Origin: Microstegium vimineum
Lineage: Eukaryota; Streptophyta; Magnoliopsida; Poales; Poaceae
Length of the DNA stretch: 64,000 bases
Reading direction: 5' to 3'
Assembly: GCA_022036555.1 (NCBI GenBank)
Contig: CM039137.1
Location: forward strand, 6,946,319-7,010,318
Within the stretch, counting starts at the first letter, position 1, and the number at the start of each line of letters is the position of its first letter. A program made the position numbers and the translations under genes. The notes below the pieces were generated by a model. It did not search any database. It had not been told where the DNA came from and saw only the letters and a list, made by a program, of their open reading frames with translations. Positions 23,301-34,377 of this stretch are shown here, one piece after another.

Positions 23301-25671
23301 ACATGACTAGATCAAAAGGCCGCACGGTTGGATTGGTGATGGATGATGGGACCATGGAAGCGACGTACTCTCTATTCAATCAAAAGCATATTTAATGTGA
23401 TCATGTGATTTTGACCATCTTAATTTTTGGTTATTTGCGTAAAAAAACATCAACACTCAACTACGAAAGCAACTCAGCATTCATCTTGGAAAATGAAGCA
23501 CTAATTTCCTAGATAACACGAGGGTTCTATTTATAGGTCTATAATAACAAGTTTGCTAATTAGCAAGCGTTGAAAGCTAACCAGAAAGATCCAAAACAAT
23601 ACAGTTTTTTTTTTGGCACAGTTGATCTAGCTAGCGTGTTTTGTTGCTCATTTTAAAACTTGGTTAATTAAAGGGGACATGCATGTCTTATGGCAGCATT
23701 ATAATGTTTTTTTGCCTCCCTGAGAGTTAGGAAAACACTGAGTTACATTATTTTTTTTTATATTTTTTTAAAAAAAACTGAGTTACATTATTTTTATTTG
23801 CAAATGATGAGGACAAGCCTACTTAAATCAATGATGAGCAAGAAAAGTCCATGCTCTGCAGTACGGCATACACGCGGCGTGCGTGTAGAATGTAGATAGA
23901 GCAGCACAAAGGACAGAAGCGAGCCCATCAACAGCAAGAAAAAAAAAAGAAAAAAAAGCTCATGAGTCAGAATAAGCTCTACTTTTATTATCATAAAATA
24001 ATATTTTTCTCATAATAAATCAGTAGCAACCACGACCACAAATAAATCTCGGCGAATAGAACCTTAGCCTAACAAAATTGGGAAATTTCGGACCAAAGAG
24101 CCATGCATGCTAAAGGACATGCGCGCTGTTTGATAAGATCATGAGGTAATCATTACGGCCCTCCTCAAATCAAAGCTAATAACAGGGTCAACTAGTACAG
24201 ACCTAACAGTCGTGCCAAAAATCAGGTCCCTGGATTGCCGGGCAGAACATGACGCCATCGCAATCAACTTGCACGATCGATCGATGCGTAGTCAGCAGTG
24301 GGAAATGAACTTGCTGATCGTCAACGACTTGGGACAGCAAGTGAGCATTAGTTTTCTCTTGCTTCATTCTCGTGCAGTGCTGTTGCCACGAGTGCATCTA
24401 CACGGCTACACCTCCCCAGTACGGGCCAACACGCACGGCTTTGTCAACCGAGACAACTGCCTCAAGCTAGCTGTTCCTGATGATAACTAGTATGAACGGG
24501 CCGGGATAGGAGGCAGGAATACAGATACAGTACAGGAGACTCAAGTGGATTGGCAGCAGTAAAAAGAGGCGGTATCCACCACGGGTGGTCCCGTACGCGC
24601 GCGCGAGAGAGTCAGAGAGAGGAGGATCCACACGCCGCCACGGCGCGAGGAGCACCACACAGGTGTATGTACGCGGGGGTGCGCAGGCCAAGAGGCACGG
24701 GCACCCCGGCACTTGCTCGACCAGAGAAGCGTGCTCCTTCCTCCTGCTGTCCTCCTCGGCGCACAGTGCCACACAGCATCGTCAGCGCTGCCTGCGACAA
24801 ACACACACACACGCCTGCACGCACAGGAGAAGACGACGACATGAGCACGAAAAACACGCAACCTATCCACCAAACCACCACGCTTTGTGTAAATGGAATA
24901 ATGTCCACAAGTACCATCACCATCACATGCTGCCCGTCTCCAAGGTCCAAGGCTCCAAGCCATACTTACACAGTACACGGCGCCTAGCTAGTCACCAAAG
25001 CGCATGCATGGCATGCTTATGCTTCGCCTTTCCCAGGGGTTGCAGACCGGCGAAGGAGTCATATGAAAAGGGGAGCTGAGCTGTATTGTATATGGGACAA
25101 AAGGCGAAAGCCTAGAAAAGGATCGAACAGCGGGCGACCAGCTCGCGCTGTGTGGTGGTAGTAGCACGTAGCAGTACAGGAGCCAATGCAAGCTCTAGCC
25201 ACTTGGCCATTTCCCATCGTACCAGCAGGGATGATAGGGTCTGATTTCTGAAGCGCCTGGGCTACAAGGCTGTTTTGACATGGCCTGATTTAAATTTCAT
25301 TTCATTTCATTTCAGACATACAGTAGTACTCCGTAGTATATATGGTTTTGCCTATCAATGGCCTGTCTTGTTGCTAAAATAAGCATGCTACCTGTTCCAT
25401 TTCCGTGACCTCATCATTCCCCTTTTCCCGTCCTTTGTCTTTTGGATGTTCGCTTTGACGTCACCATAGGCTATGTGTCACGTACTCACTTTCTCCGGCC
25501 TAAGTTGAGTGTCCAACTAAACTTTCTGGGAGTTGCACACCTCCCATTGCCTAATATATACTGTATATACCATTCTACTAGGAGGGGTGTGGTGTTATTT
25601 TGACTCTTGAAGCTCACGGCTTTGGATTAGGCTCAGATCGAATTAGCTCACCAAAAACCACAAACCACTCT
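20347..25671. other. Long intergenic region
   Basis: No gene is recognised. A possible MITE lies at about 21048-21564, with left end GGGGCCATTTGGATC and right end, inverted, AGGACTAGTTTGAGTCC. A GGGGAC repeat is at about 21751-21790 and a TTTCTA repeat at about 21383-21410. Two GC-rich blocks (21840-22600 and 24550-25080) open long frames on both strands at once, a sign of composition rather than coding. The last few hundred bases are presumably the promoter of the Aux/IAA locus. Confidence 0.45.
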
Positions 25672-27061
25672 ATGGGAGACTCCAAAGAAAGGGAACCACC
25701 TCTTCCACGGCTGCTAGATCTTATCCCGGATGGGAGAGAATGGAAGGGGAGGGAAGCACAAGGCGCAGGAAGTTCAAGGAACACAGGCTTTGGGAGCGAC
25801 GAGGACAAGCAGCTAGAGCTCAAACTCGGTCCTCCGGGTCTCAAAGAAGAAGGGACGACAACAGCAGTGTCAAGAGATGAAGGGATACGGCGAGAGATCC
25901 CGACTCTCTCGCTTCGTTGCTTGCCACATAAACCCTCCAGGCCTGCAATAAACACTACTGCAACAGGGGACAAAGAGGGGGTTCTTAGACACCATTGAGG
26001 CCAAAACGGAAGGTACCTTAGCAGCTTATTAGCAGTATTCTTGTCTTTTGCTCTTGTTTAATTACTAGAGATCAGCAGGAACGTAGAAACGAAATATATA
26101 CTCTTTTGTTCTGTTGCTCAAAGCTCTACCTATGATAGTATTTTGTTCTGTTGCCTGAAAGATTGTGACAAACTTTGTTCTGTTGTTTAAAGGGGGTGAT
26201 GAGCAGAAGCAGCAGGCTGGAGCTGGATGTGGGAACGAACAAGCACTGGACGAGAAGATAACAGCCGCGAGCGAGAGAAAGGATTCTGCCGGCCAACGTC
26301 ACAGCATGCTCCTGCTGCTACAACTGTGCACAACAGACCACACGCCCAGGGAAGGTAACGATAGACATAGACATGCTTTTGTTGTTTTTTTTTACTAGGT
26401 CAAAATGAGGCCCCTTAGGGCTCTTTTGGAAGCAATTGTTTTTTTTTACTAGGTCAAAATGAGCCCCCTTAGGGCTCTTTTGGAAGCAAGGGGGAGCAAA
26501 ACCCATGGATGGCAAACCCCCCACTAAGAACTAAGATGATAACTACAATTATGTCCCCATGGATTACCCACCCTGGGAAAAATCTGGGATCCAGGGGGAT
26601 TGGAGTTTCCAAATTAGGCCTTAAGGATTTAACTTTCTTCTCCAAAAGTTGTTCCCTTCAGTTTGTCAAATCATATCATTCTTTTTTCCATAAAAGGTGG
26701 TCAGCTTTTACTCAAGTGCAATGAGTTTTTTTGGGTGGTTTTATCATTTCCTAAATTTGCGGTTTTGAACTTTTCGGTGTAGCTTTACGCCTTGAGCACT
26801 TCTCTTTTGGACTATGGTCGCTATGGTATTCTTGTTAGCACAGTAGCACTATATAAGTTGAAACTTGAAAGTGAATAATAATAGCATCAATCATTCGACG
26901 TCTAACATTATCAATGGTATAGTCAGCTATACTACTTCACAAACAGACTAACTCACCGGCCCTTTATCTGGTACAGAAGGCCTTCAGCTCCGGTTGTCGG
27001 GTGGCCTCCAGTCAGATCCTTCAGGAGAAATCTTGCTCATGGCAGTTCATCTAAACAATAA
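25672..27061 (+). pseudogene. Aux/IAA gene (IAA26/IAA18-like), domains I and II only, frame-broken
   Basis: Aux/IAA proteins are nuclear repressors that bind ARF factors through domains III/IV and are degraded with auxin and TIR1 through domain II. Exon 1 starts at ATG 25672 with the clade-typical PPLPRLLDLIPDGREW and then domain I with EAR motif LELKLGPPGL (near 25815). Its likely end is 26012 (GAAG|GTACCT), but this requires a one-base shift near the G run at 25976-25981, otherwise TGA follows at 25996. Exon 2 (26193-26354) fits in phase at its start (GGDEQKQQAG) and needs a second shift to end in the right phase. Exon 3 (26977-27061) carries domain II VVGWPPVRSFRR, followed soon by TAA. 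No exon for domains III or IV is found before the convergent gene at 27662. It is best read as a decayed or truncated copy. A shortened functional protein is possible but the two shifts argue against it. Confidence 0.72.
26382..26489. repeat. Tandem duplication of a 54-bp unit
   Basis: Two adjacent copies (26382-26435 and 26436-26489) of a unit containing a T run, ACTAGGTCAAAATGAG and TTAGGGCTCTTTTGGAAGCAA. They lie in the presumed second intron of the Aux/IAA copy. The phrase 'gggctcttttggaagcaa' resembles a MITE end, so the duplication may be a transposon scar. Confidence 0.85.
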
Positions 27062-27661
27062 GTAAAATACATAGCAAGGGAATGTGCAGCATAAATAAAT
27101 AATATAGGCCTATATATGTTTTAAGAGGGAGGGAGGGGGGGGATGTCCAAACTATCTGAAACAGATTCTATGGCTCAAGCTACAGTATGGCACAGTTGAA
27201 ACTTTCAGCAATAAATAGGGTCAGTAATCTGAAGTCTCAACGCCAAAGGATGATAATATAGAGTGAGCCTGTGAGGTTGAAATGATTGAGGACAATACTT
27301 TTTAGGTTACCATGTGCTATGATCTGATGTGGAATACACCACAATTATATCAAGGAAAAGAGTGACTAGCAACAAATCACCTTGGACCTTGGTTGATCTC
27401 TTTTTTTCCATACATTATCAGATACTGAGTTACTGACCAGTCTAGAATACTAGTTCAGGCAGTACAGAACCCCACTAAACCTAATCAGAATAAGATAAGG
27501 TATTCTTCAAAGAATTATGAAATTATCATTACCCCTATCTCAGAAGTTCTATTTTCATCCAGAAGAATCAAAGCATGAAATGGAAAATAAATAATTCATT
27601 AGCAGAAGCACTAAATTTGGCAATTATAATAACTATGACATGCATGGATCACACAGTATCC
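27062..27661. other. Intergenic / 3' flanks of two convergent genes
   Basis: Searched in particular for Aux/IAA domains III and IV. None is visible on the plus strand. The right part is probably the 3' UTR of the minus-strand methyltransferase gene. Confidence 0.5.
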
Positions 27662-29332
27662 TTACATTAGAGTAACACTAGCCTTATCGCTTCCAGGGCA
27701 GGCATCTTTTGCAGCCAGATGATAAAGCAACACTCCTGCTGCAACACTAACATTCAAACTCTCCACCGCAAGGAATGATCTCAAATCTTGATTACTAGAA
27801 GAACTGTCACCTTCTTCCCCTGCATCTGCATCTGCAACTTCATCTGCTCCTTCAACAAATACATCAACATTTCCAGGTATTCTGACCAGATGTGTGCATG
27901 ATCGCTCAACCAGGGGTCTCAAACCAGTACCTTCACTACCCATCACAAGAATAGTTGGCACCCCTATTTCCACTTCAGAGAGAGGTACAGCTTTGTTAGC
28001 AATGGTACCACCAAGGACTCGCCAACCATTTTCAGCCGATGAAGACAAGAACTGCATCATGTTTCTGCAGGAGAGTAGCTCGATCAACTCAAGAGAACCT
28101 GCACTAGCTTTGCTCACTACTCCACTTAATGGAGCAGAGTTCTTAGCACACAACACAACACCCTGAGCACCAAAGTAGTAGGCAGACCTAATAATGGCTC
28201 CTAAATTCTGAGGATCCATAATCTCATCCAAGGCTATCCACACAGGTGCCTTTCCACCTTCCACCCTGACTGGATCTAACTCCTTTACATTAACCATTTC
28301 CAAGGGTGATGCATCGAGCACCACACCTTGGTGTGGTCGGTTATCCGCCACCATGTTAAGATCATGCTTTGGAGTTTCAATAACCTTCAGCCCAATCTCC
28401 TCTGCCATCCGTAGAACTTTCTCAAGTGCCTTCTTATCTTTCCTTTTCTTGTTGTTCCCGCTCAAATTCATACTTTCCTGTATATACAATGCATAAAATT
28501 CCCTCCTCCGAGCCATGAGTGCTGCAAGGACTGGCCCAACACCATAAACTCCTTGCCCCACCATCTTTGGCACCGATGATTCCCCTGCTTCCTTCCCTGT
28601 CTTCCTTCCCCAATTCTCCTGCTTGTTCCACTGCCTCACATCCGGCTTGTCAAATCTCTCCCTCCTAAACCTCTCACCACGGGACCCTCCATCCCTCCCC
28701 ACAACTCGCTGGTACCTGTCCTTGATCCTTCCCCATTTGGGATTGTCAACTGGCCCATTCTCATCATCCTCCTCTTGTTCCCTAACCGCCACCTTGTTTG
28801 GCATCCTGTTTCCTGCCACCTCTCTTCGTTGATACTTGCCCTTAATCCTCCCCCAATCAGGATTGTCAATTGCCTTATTCTCACCATCATCATCCTTAAT
28901 CGCTACCTTGTCCGACATCCTGACTCCCGACACTTCTCTCCGAGCGTATTGGTCGTCTCTCGAGAAGAATTTCTCCGCGGAGCTCTCCCACGAGGAGGAT
29001 CGGCCGGCGCTAGTCCTAGCAACGGGGGCGCCGCAGTTGCCAGTCTCGCCAGCAAGCCAGGGAAGCGCCCTCCCGCCGCCAGCCAATGCGGACCCATCTG
29101 GCGCGGTGGAGAACGAAACTCTGCCTCCTAGACCGAAGCGGGATTCGCCCGGGGAAGTGGCGGCCCTGGCGCTCGCACGGGCGGTTGTGGTCGGACGAGG
29201 CGCGGCTGAAGAAGCTGGATGCTTCGAGAGGTAGCCGGCGCGGAGGAGGCCGGCGACGAGGGTGCGGCGGGGCAAGGACGCCGCTGCGAGGAGAGGGAGA
29301 GGGTGGGACTTGGACAAGCTGGAGTGGAGCAT
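27662..29332 (-). CDS. SpoU/TrmH-family rRNA 2'-O-methyltransferase, MRM1-like, single exon
   Basis: An intact 556-residue frame from ATG 29332 to the stop at 27662. It transfers a methyl group from S-adenosylmethionine to a ribose 2'-OH of RNA. The closest named type is mitochondrial rRNA methyltransferase 1. Residues 1-60 are rich in Ser, Ala and Arg and lack acidic residues, as in a mitochondrial or plastid transit peptide. Residues about 129-209 hold two diverged copies of a 40-residue unit (REVSGVRMSDKVAIK / REVAGNRMPNKVAVR, each ending NPxWGRIKxxYQR). The SpoU substrate-binding domain is about 258-345 (VYGVGPVLAAL). SPOUT motif 1 is DPQNLGAIIRSA (373-384), motif 2 is GSEGTGLRP (465-473) and motif 3 is SLNVSVAAGVLLY (525-537). 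All key residues (N in motif 1, E in motif 2, N in motif 3) are present. An acidic insert (495-510) separates motifs 2 and 3. The target nucleotide is inferred, not visible. Confidence 0.93.
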   Translation of the reverse strand: MLHSSLSKSHPLPLLAAASLPRRTLVAGLLRAGYLSKHPASSAAPRPTTTARASARAATSPGESRFGLGGRVSFSTAPDGSALAGGGRALPWLAGETGNCGAPVARTSAGRSSSWESSAEKFFSRDDQYARREVSGVRMSDKVAIKDDDGENKAIDNPDWGRIKGKYQRREVAGNRMPNKVAVREQEEDDENGPVDNPKWGRIKDRYQRVVGRDGGSRGERFRRERFDKPDVRQWNKQENWGRKTGKEAGESSVPKMVGQGVYGVGPVLAALMARRREFYALYIQESMNLSGNNKKRKDKKALEKVLRMAEEIGLKVIETPKHDLNMVADNRPHQGVVLDASPLEMVNVKELDPVRVEGGKAPVWIALDEIMDPQNLGAIIRSAYYFGAQGVVLCAKNSAPLSGVVSKASAGSLELIELLSCRNMMQFLSSSAENGWRVLGGTIANKAVPLSEVEIGVPTILVMGSEGTGLRPLVERSCTHLVRIPGNVDVFVEGADEVADADAGEEGDSSSSNQDLRSFLAVESLNVSVAAGVLLYHLAAKDACPGSDKASVTLM

Positions 29333-30684
29333 GGCGTCGGCGCCGGCGCGACGGGGAGTGTAGTAGGGTTTTGGGATGGGATTTGCGGCTGGCCCGTTGG
29401 CCTTGTGGGTGGGGTGACCGGGTGTCGAGTGAGGGGTTTTGGGTTGGCGGCGCGCGCCACTCGTTCGACGAAATGCTGCGACAGCGGCGGGATGGCAGAA
29501 AGGGTTGTTTTCTGTGGAAGCCCTTCAGTTTGTGACAAATTGATAATTATATACAAACCTTCTTTTTTTCAAACGATAAAATCCAGAGACTTGCAAAAGG
29601 GAAAAATACTTACTTATTACAAGTGTTCTTTTCTGGCTCAAAACTTTTATGTTAGACGGTCACATCATCTTTTCAATTTAGTGTTGCCTTGATATCAACC
29701 TTCAATGACAGAGCTGGCGGATTAATATTTAAACAACTATAAGCCTCCATTTGGTGTGGCTTCAAGTGCTCGCAGGAAGAATATTGAAGAATGTGTAGCA
29801 GGATCCTTAAATTTGTGTAACCTATTGATGAAAGTGTTAACCTTTACAATGGAGGATCGCGGGCCTATTCATTAGCTCATATTTGTGATGCGCTAGTTTA
29901 TGGAATGTAGGTTGTGGTTATGACCGATTCGATAAAAAAGAGGGAATATTGTGCATTTTTTGTTTGAGATTCCCTAAAATAAAATGTAAGCGTTTTTCTA
30001 GCGAGTCCTGGTAAAGCTCCCAGACGGCGTATTATTTTAAACGAGACCCTCGGGACATGAAGACCCCTTTTTTTATTATATTGAAATTGTATTTTACACA
30101 ATAAATTTAGTTCTATTTACATTACATAATACAACGAAATTCAAATAGGATTAAACTAAAGGATAAACAAAGTAAAATATACTAAAGTAACACAAAAAAT
30201 GGAGTAACACAAAAAATGGAATTTCATAATCTGAATTTTTTGTATATATATTATTTATTTTATGCTTTGTATCTAGCAAAATTGTAAGGTAAAACGTACC
30301 AATAACCAATACCCTAACCCTATATTTTTTTCTGAGAATCATTCCTCCCCCACTCTCTGCCCTTCTAAAAAGAAAATGATCGACACTGACAAAACTGAAC
30401 TAGTAAAAGGAACCGGATGAACGGTATATTGGGGTGGGGGTGGGGTGTGGGGGGGGGGGGGGGTGGCTATACTACAGTACTAATAAGGAGTCGTACCGAG
30501 AAGAAGCCTCTCCAAAAGAGGCCTAAATCACTGCACCAAGTCACAGTTACTAGCCGATCACAGATTCTTCGTTTTTCAATGTTATATGCACTTATTTTCA
30601 TATTTGTTCAGTTGATACAATGACTTCAAAGTCTTGACCTTTTGTGTCCCATTCAAGCGCAAATTCATGATATGCCTAATATCC
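29333..30684. other. Intergenic, includes methyltransferase promoter side and a G run
   Basis: The first 200 bases are GC-rich and presumably the promoter and 5' leader of the minus-strand methyltransferase. The remainder is AT-rich with a poly-G/GGGGTG tract near 30432-30463. No gene was recognised. Confidence 0.45.
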
Positions 30685-31242
30685 ACTTAAGGATTCCTTT
30701 GTCGCAGCTACTGAGATTATTATATCCCATGATGTGCCGGCGATGTTCGAATGAGTGATACTCGTGCAGATGTTGCAGAATGTGGTATTACAATCAAATC
30801 CACCGGTATGTCTCTTTTTAAGATGACTGACGAGTCAGTCAAGTGTTATAATGGCGAGAGAGATGGAAATGAATACCTGAACGACACTGACTCACGTAGC
30901 CATGTTGTTTTTTCTTCTGAGGTCACACGGCTGCACTTCGTCGATCTGGTGTTGCTTTGTAGTGGTTGACAGTTGGGTATCTGTGTTTAAACTGAATACA
31001 AGCGGATAGATGTTTCCTTGATCTGTTTGGGTTCACAAGCACCATGATGGCCGCAACCACTGGCCAGGCATTCCCACTACTGGGAAATGTTGTCTTTGTG
31101 TACAGACTATATATAGAGTATAGACCCCCTCTGGAGCCTGGTACACATACTTGTTAATGTTAACCTTGTCTTGGACATCCGCAAGAGGAAGGGGCTGAAG
31201 GAGCAGGTCACACCTCTCTTTGAATACGAGGACAAACTCTGA
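30685..31242 (+). pseudogene. eEF2 retro-pseudogene, internally deleted and frame-broken
   Basis: Three blocks of translation elongation factor 2 are recognisable in order. The first is the G-domain region DSFVAATEIII...SDTRADVAECGITIKSTG...ERDGNEYL...VVFSSEVT (about 30690-30930), which is the eEF2 switch/G3 area but with the DSPGHVD motif changed to DSRSHVV. A short piece matching CVxTE follows near 30979. The carboxyl end is FGFTSTMMAATTGQAFP (about 31027-31080) and then LVLDIRKRKGLKEQVTPL...EYEDKL with stop at 31240-31242. Several in-frame stops and frame changes occur, and most of the roughly 840-residue protein between the G domain and the C-terminus is missing. No introns are visible, which fits a reverse-transcribed copy. 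Confidence 0.85.
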
Positions 31243-31879
31243 ATATGATTCTATTCACTCTCATTTGAATTAATACTATCACCAATGACATGTTGTTTTG
31301 TTTCAGTTCTTCTCCTCTTCAGTCTTCACAATATTTCTTTAAAATATGTTGGTTCAGTGCTGACAGCATTTGGTAGAATTTTTTGGTGTATATGTAGTTC
31401 GTATATTGTCTCTGTTTTTTGGAGCCTTTCGTTTGAGTCTCAGATTCTACAACTTCATCACGTGCGGTTCTTTTTCTTATATTGATTGCTATGGATTGAC
31501 TTTGCTTCTATTAATGTTATGTTGTGTGTTTTCTTTCCTGTTTGTTTATTCTACACATTTTATAGTATATATAATATATATAATATATAATATATAATAA
31601 TATATCATACGGGGATAAATTGCTGCTCTCCCGTTCATCTGAGGACTTTAGGCAAATCACTGCCCCACACGTCGTGCTCCCTGATTGGCCGCCGCCAAGG
31701 CCTCTGGCTGGCTTTGCGTTCTAGCCTGTCCTGCTGGGCCCATGTAAAAGCCTCTTACTTTCGTCTCTATCCGTCTCATGTGTCCAGGTAAAACAAATGC
31801 ATCTCGACTCCTCCGCAACGAGCGCACCTCGCCGCCTCCGCCTCAGCTTCGCGCGGGCAAGGTTGCTCGCGTGCTTGCG

Positions 31880-32170
31880 TCGGCCGCCGAGCCGCCGTCG
31901 ATTCGAACTCCACCACCGCGGTTTCGAGCACCGCTGCCGCTGGGTCGACCTCGCCGCCGTCGATTCGACCTCCGCCGCCATCGATTCAAACTCCGTCACC
32001 ACGGAATCGACCTTCGCCGCCGTCGATTCGGACTCCGCCACCGTGGTTTCGAGCACCGCTGCCGCTGGGTCGATCTCGCCACTGTCGTCAACCTCCGCCG
32101 CCGTCGATTCAAGCTCCGTCACCACGGAATCGATCTCCGCCACCGTCGATTCTACCTCAGCGGCCGACCA
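31880..32170. repeat. GC-rich minisatellite-like degenerate repeat
   Basis: A phrase of the form 'ccgccgtcgattcgaactccgccacc' recurs about ten times with substitutions, and larger blocks of roughly 114 bp are duplicated. Because the units are nearly multiples of three, long frames open on both strands (31721-32254 minus, 31797-32465 plus) rich in Ser, Thr, Val, Asp. I could not assign a protein, so the repeat is the safer call. Confidence 0.6.
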
Positions 32171-34214
32171 TCGAATCGACGCTCCAACGTTGCTGGAGCG
32201 AGCTGCGAGACGAACCAAGGTAGGCAACGGCAACGGATCCAAGCAGAGCTTCAATCGTGGGCGAGCTGAGGCGAGGCGAGGAGAGGCAAGCGAGCAAGGC
32301 GAGGCGAGGCGAGCGGCGGCAAGGGATCCAGCAGACTCTTCCTTGCCTCGCCGCGGACGGTGGCCCTGCAGCGCCCACCTTGCCGGCAGCTATGAGCGTC
32401 CATCGAATCATGTCAATGCCTCCTTCCTCTCCACCAACCGTGGCGTGCGTGGATGTCGCGACTAACCCCGCCGGCACTAGTGCGGGCGCATCTGGACGGT
32501 GAGGCGGGAACGGGACGACGGCCTGGAGCCGAAGCACCGCTCTCCCCCATCTCTGGCGGTAACCATGGGGTCCTGTACCTCACCGCTGCCCTCGACTACC
32601 TCACCACCTGTGGTTCGTTTCTCCTCCATCTTTATCTGATCTCCGATCCGGATCTGCCAACTCGAGTTCTTCAATTTGGACTTTGCCTTCAGCTCCAGTT
32701 GTGTGGTCTGGAGCTTTCTTCGCCTTAGGTTACGTTGTTCAATCTGTATTTTTATTTCCGTGGTTGCGGCCACCAAGGTCCAATGCCAATGTGTCAGGCT
32801 GTCTATTGTGGTGTTGCTCGATTTTTCTAGTGCATTGTTTTATTTTATTATGCACAATACCTGCACACTGAAGTGGAAAATATTATGGTGTTTTGTTTCA
32901 GGTCCAGGCTACATGTGTGTTGCGAAGAGGAAAATGTTGTACGTAACAATGCATTGGTAAGCTCCTGGCATCCTATCTTTTTATTTTAAAGCATGTATTT
33001 ATTTTTTAGAATTCATGCCACGTGTGCTTGCCTCCATATGTTTTTTTGCCTCCTAATATACTTTGATGGATATAACAAAATGCATGTCTGATCAAACATG
33101 TATCTCAGTGCTATGGGTTAGCCTTTCCCCCTTTTCCAATCAAACATGTGTCTTCAAGTCTCTGTGTGAGTACATATGTTTCTAATATATAGCCACTGTC
33201 AACTATGGGTTCGTAGATATATCTAGAATTCTAGATTATTGCTCTTAGATTTTTGTTGCCAAATTTGTTGCAACATTTGCCAGTTAGATATTATTGCGTG
33301 CTTATACTAATTATATATTCTTGCACGCTTATGCTAATTACATATTACATATTGTTACGTTTCCATACAATTTACTCATGTGGTGCGATTCAGCTGAAAT
33401 GGTTTCCTCAAACAATGCTTTATGTTGTACTGTCACAGATAGGCCTTCTGTGCACCTTCATTAGGGAATTATTTCTTTAATCGTTGTATTTGGATTGACT
33501 GTAACCATTATATGGCAGGGAACTATTCTATTCTCCACCTGTATGTGTTTGTTTAGGAACAATGCTCTGTTTTGTGTCTGATGCAACACATTGACAGGTT
33601 GAGGTGCATCATTGACAGGTTGAGGTGCAACATTGACTTGGAAATCACATGACTTCATCCAGAACTATCATCTAGCGATGCCACTTCAACTCCTAGGTCT
33701 GAGGTGATATCCTAAATCTAGATCGGTACCAATAGGATATGAATTTACCAACTCAATATCTCAGTCAAAGATAGATGTCAGTTCTTTTATACGTTACTAT
33801 TTTTTTGGTCTTCTAAAAGACTGATAATTTCATGGGTTATCAGCAATTTATAGATGTGTTCTTTACAATCTCAATGCCCCAGCATGTTTCATTCGATTTC
33901 AGTGTGCTCCAGGAAACTACTCTGCTATTGAAAGGGATGACCAACCTTTCATATTGCATTCTTTACCCTCTCAGTTGATAAGAGACATGTATTTTCTACA
34001 AACAAGGTTAGTTATTCCTTCGGGATCAATGCTTTAACGCATCTACGTGGCTATATAGTAATACACTTGCAAAGTATTTACTTCCTACACTATTTTGTTC
34101 AAAAAAATTTGGAGAAACATCATGATTATTTCACTTTGTACTGCTCCGATGAACAATATGCAGCTTATGCCTCTGTTTCCTTTACTAAACTAGGTACAAC
34201 TCTCCAGCAATTTT

Positions 34215-34377
34215 CACATGCCCTGGTGCAAGCGGTAGAGCTTTACCGCCTGTGACCAAGAGGTCCAGGGTTCGAGCCCCAGCCTCTGCACATTTGTGCG
34301 GGAAAGGCTTGCGGGCTATTCCCCTTCCCCAGACCCCGTAGTTGCGGGAAGCCTACGGCACTGGGTACGCCCTTCTT
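34215..34377 (+). mobile_element. tRNA-related SINE
   Basis: It has a pol III A-box-like GGTGCAAGCGGTAGAG (34225-34240) and B-box GGTTCGAGCCC (34269-34279), followed by a non-tRNA body ending CACTGGGTACGCCCTTCTTCT. This matches the general plan of grass SINEs that end in a T-rich tract. The cloverleaf is not complete, so it is not a tRNA gene. The target duplication was not resolved. Confidence 0.65.

Noticed and set aside
24467..25191. Overlapping frames up to 164 codons on both strands
   Set aside because: Same composition effect. The peptides are low-complexity Arg/His/Thr-rich and match nothing recognised.
31721..32465. Ser/Thr/Asp-rich repeat protein on either strand
   Set aside because: Frames follow the degenerate minisatellite and exist equally on both strands. 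No start or domain evidence.
34215..34290. tRNA gene
   Set aside because: A and B boxes are present, but the stems do not close into a cloverleaf and the sequence continues as a SINE body.
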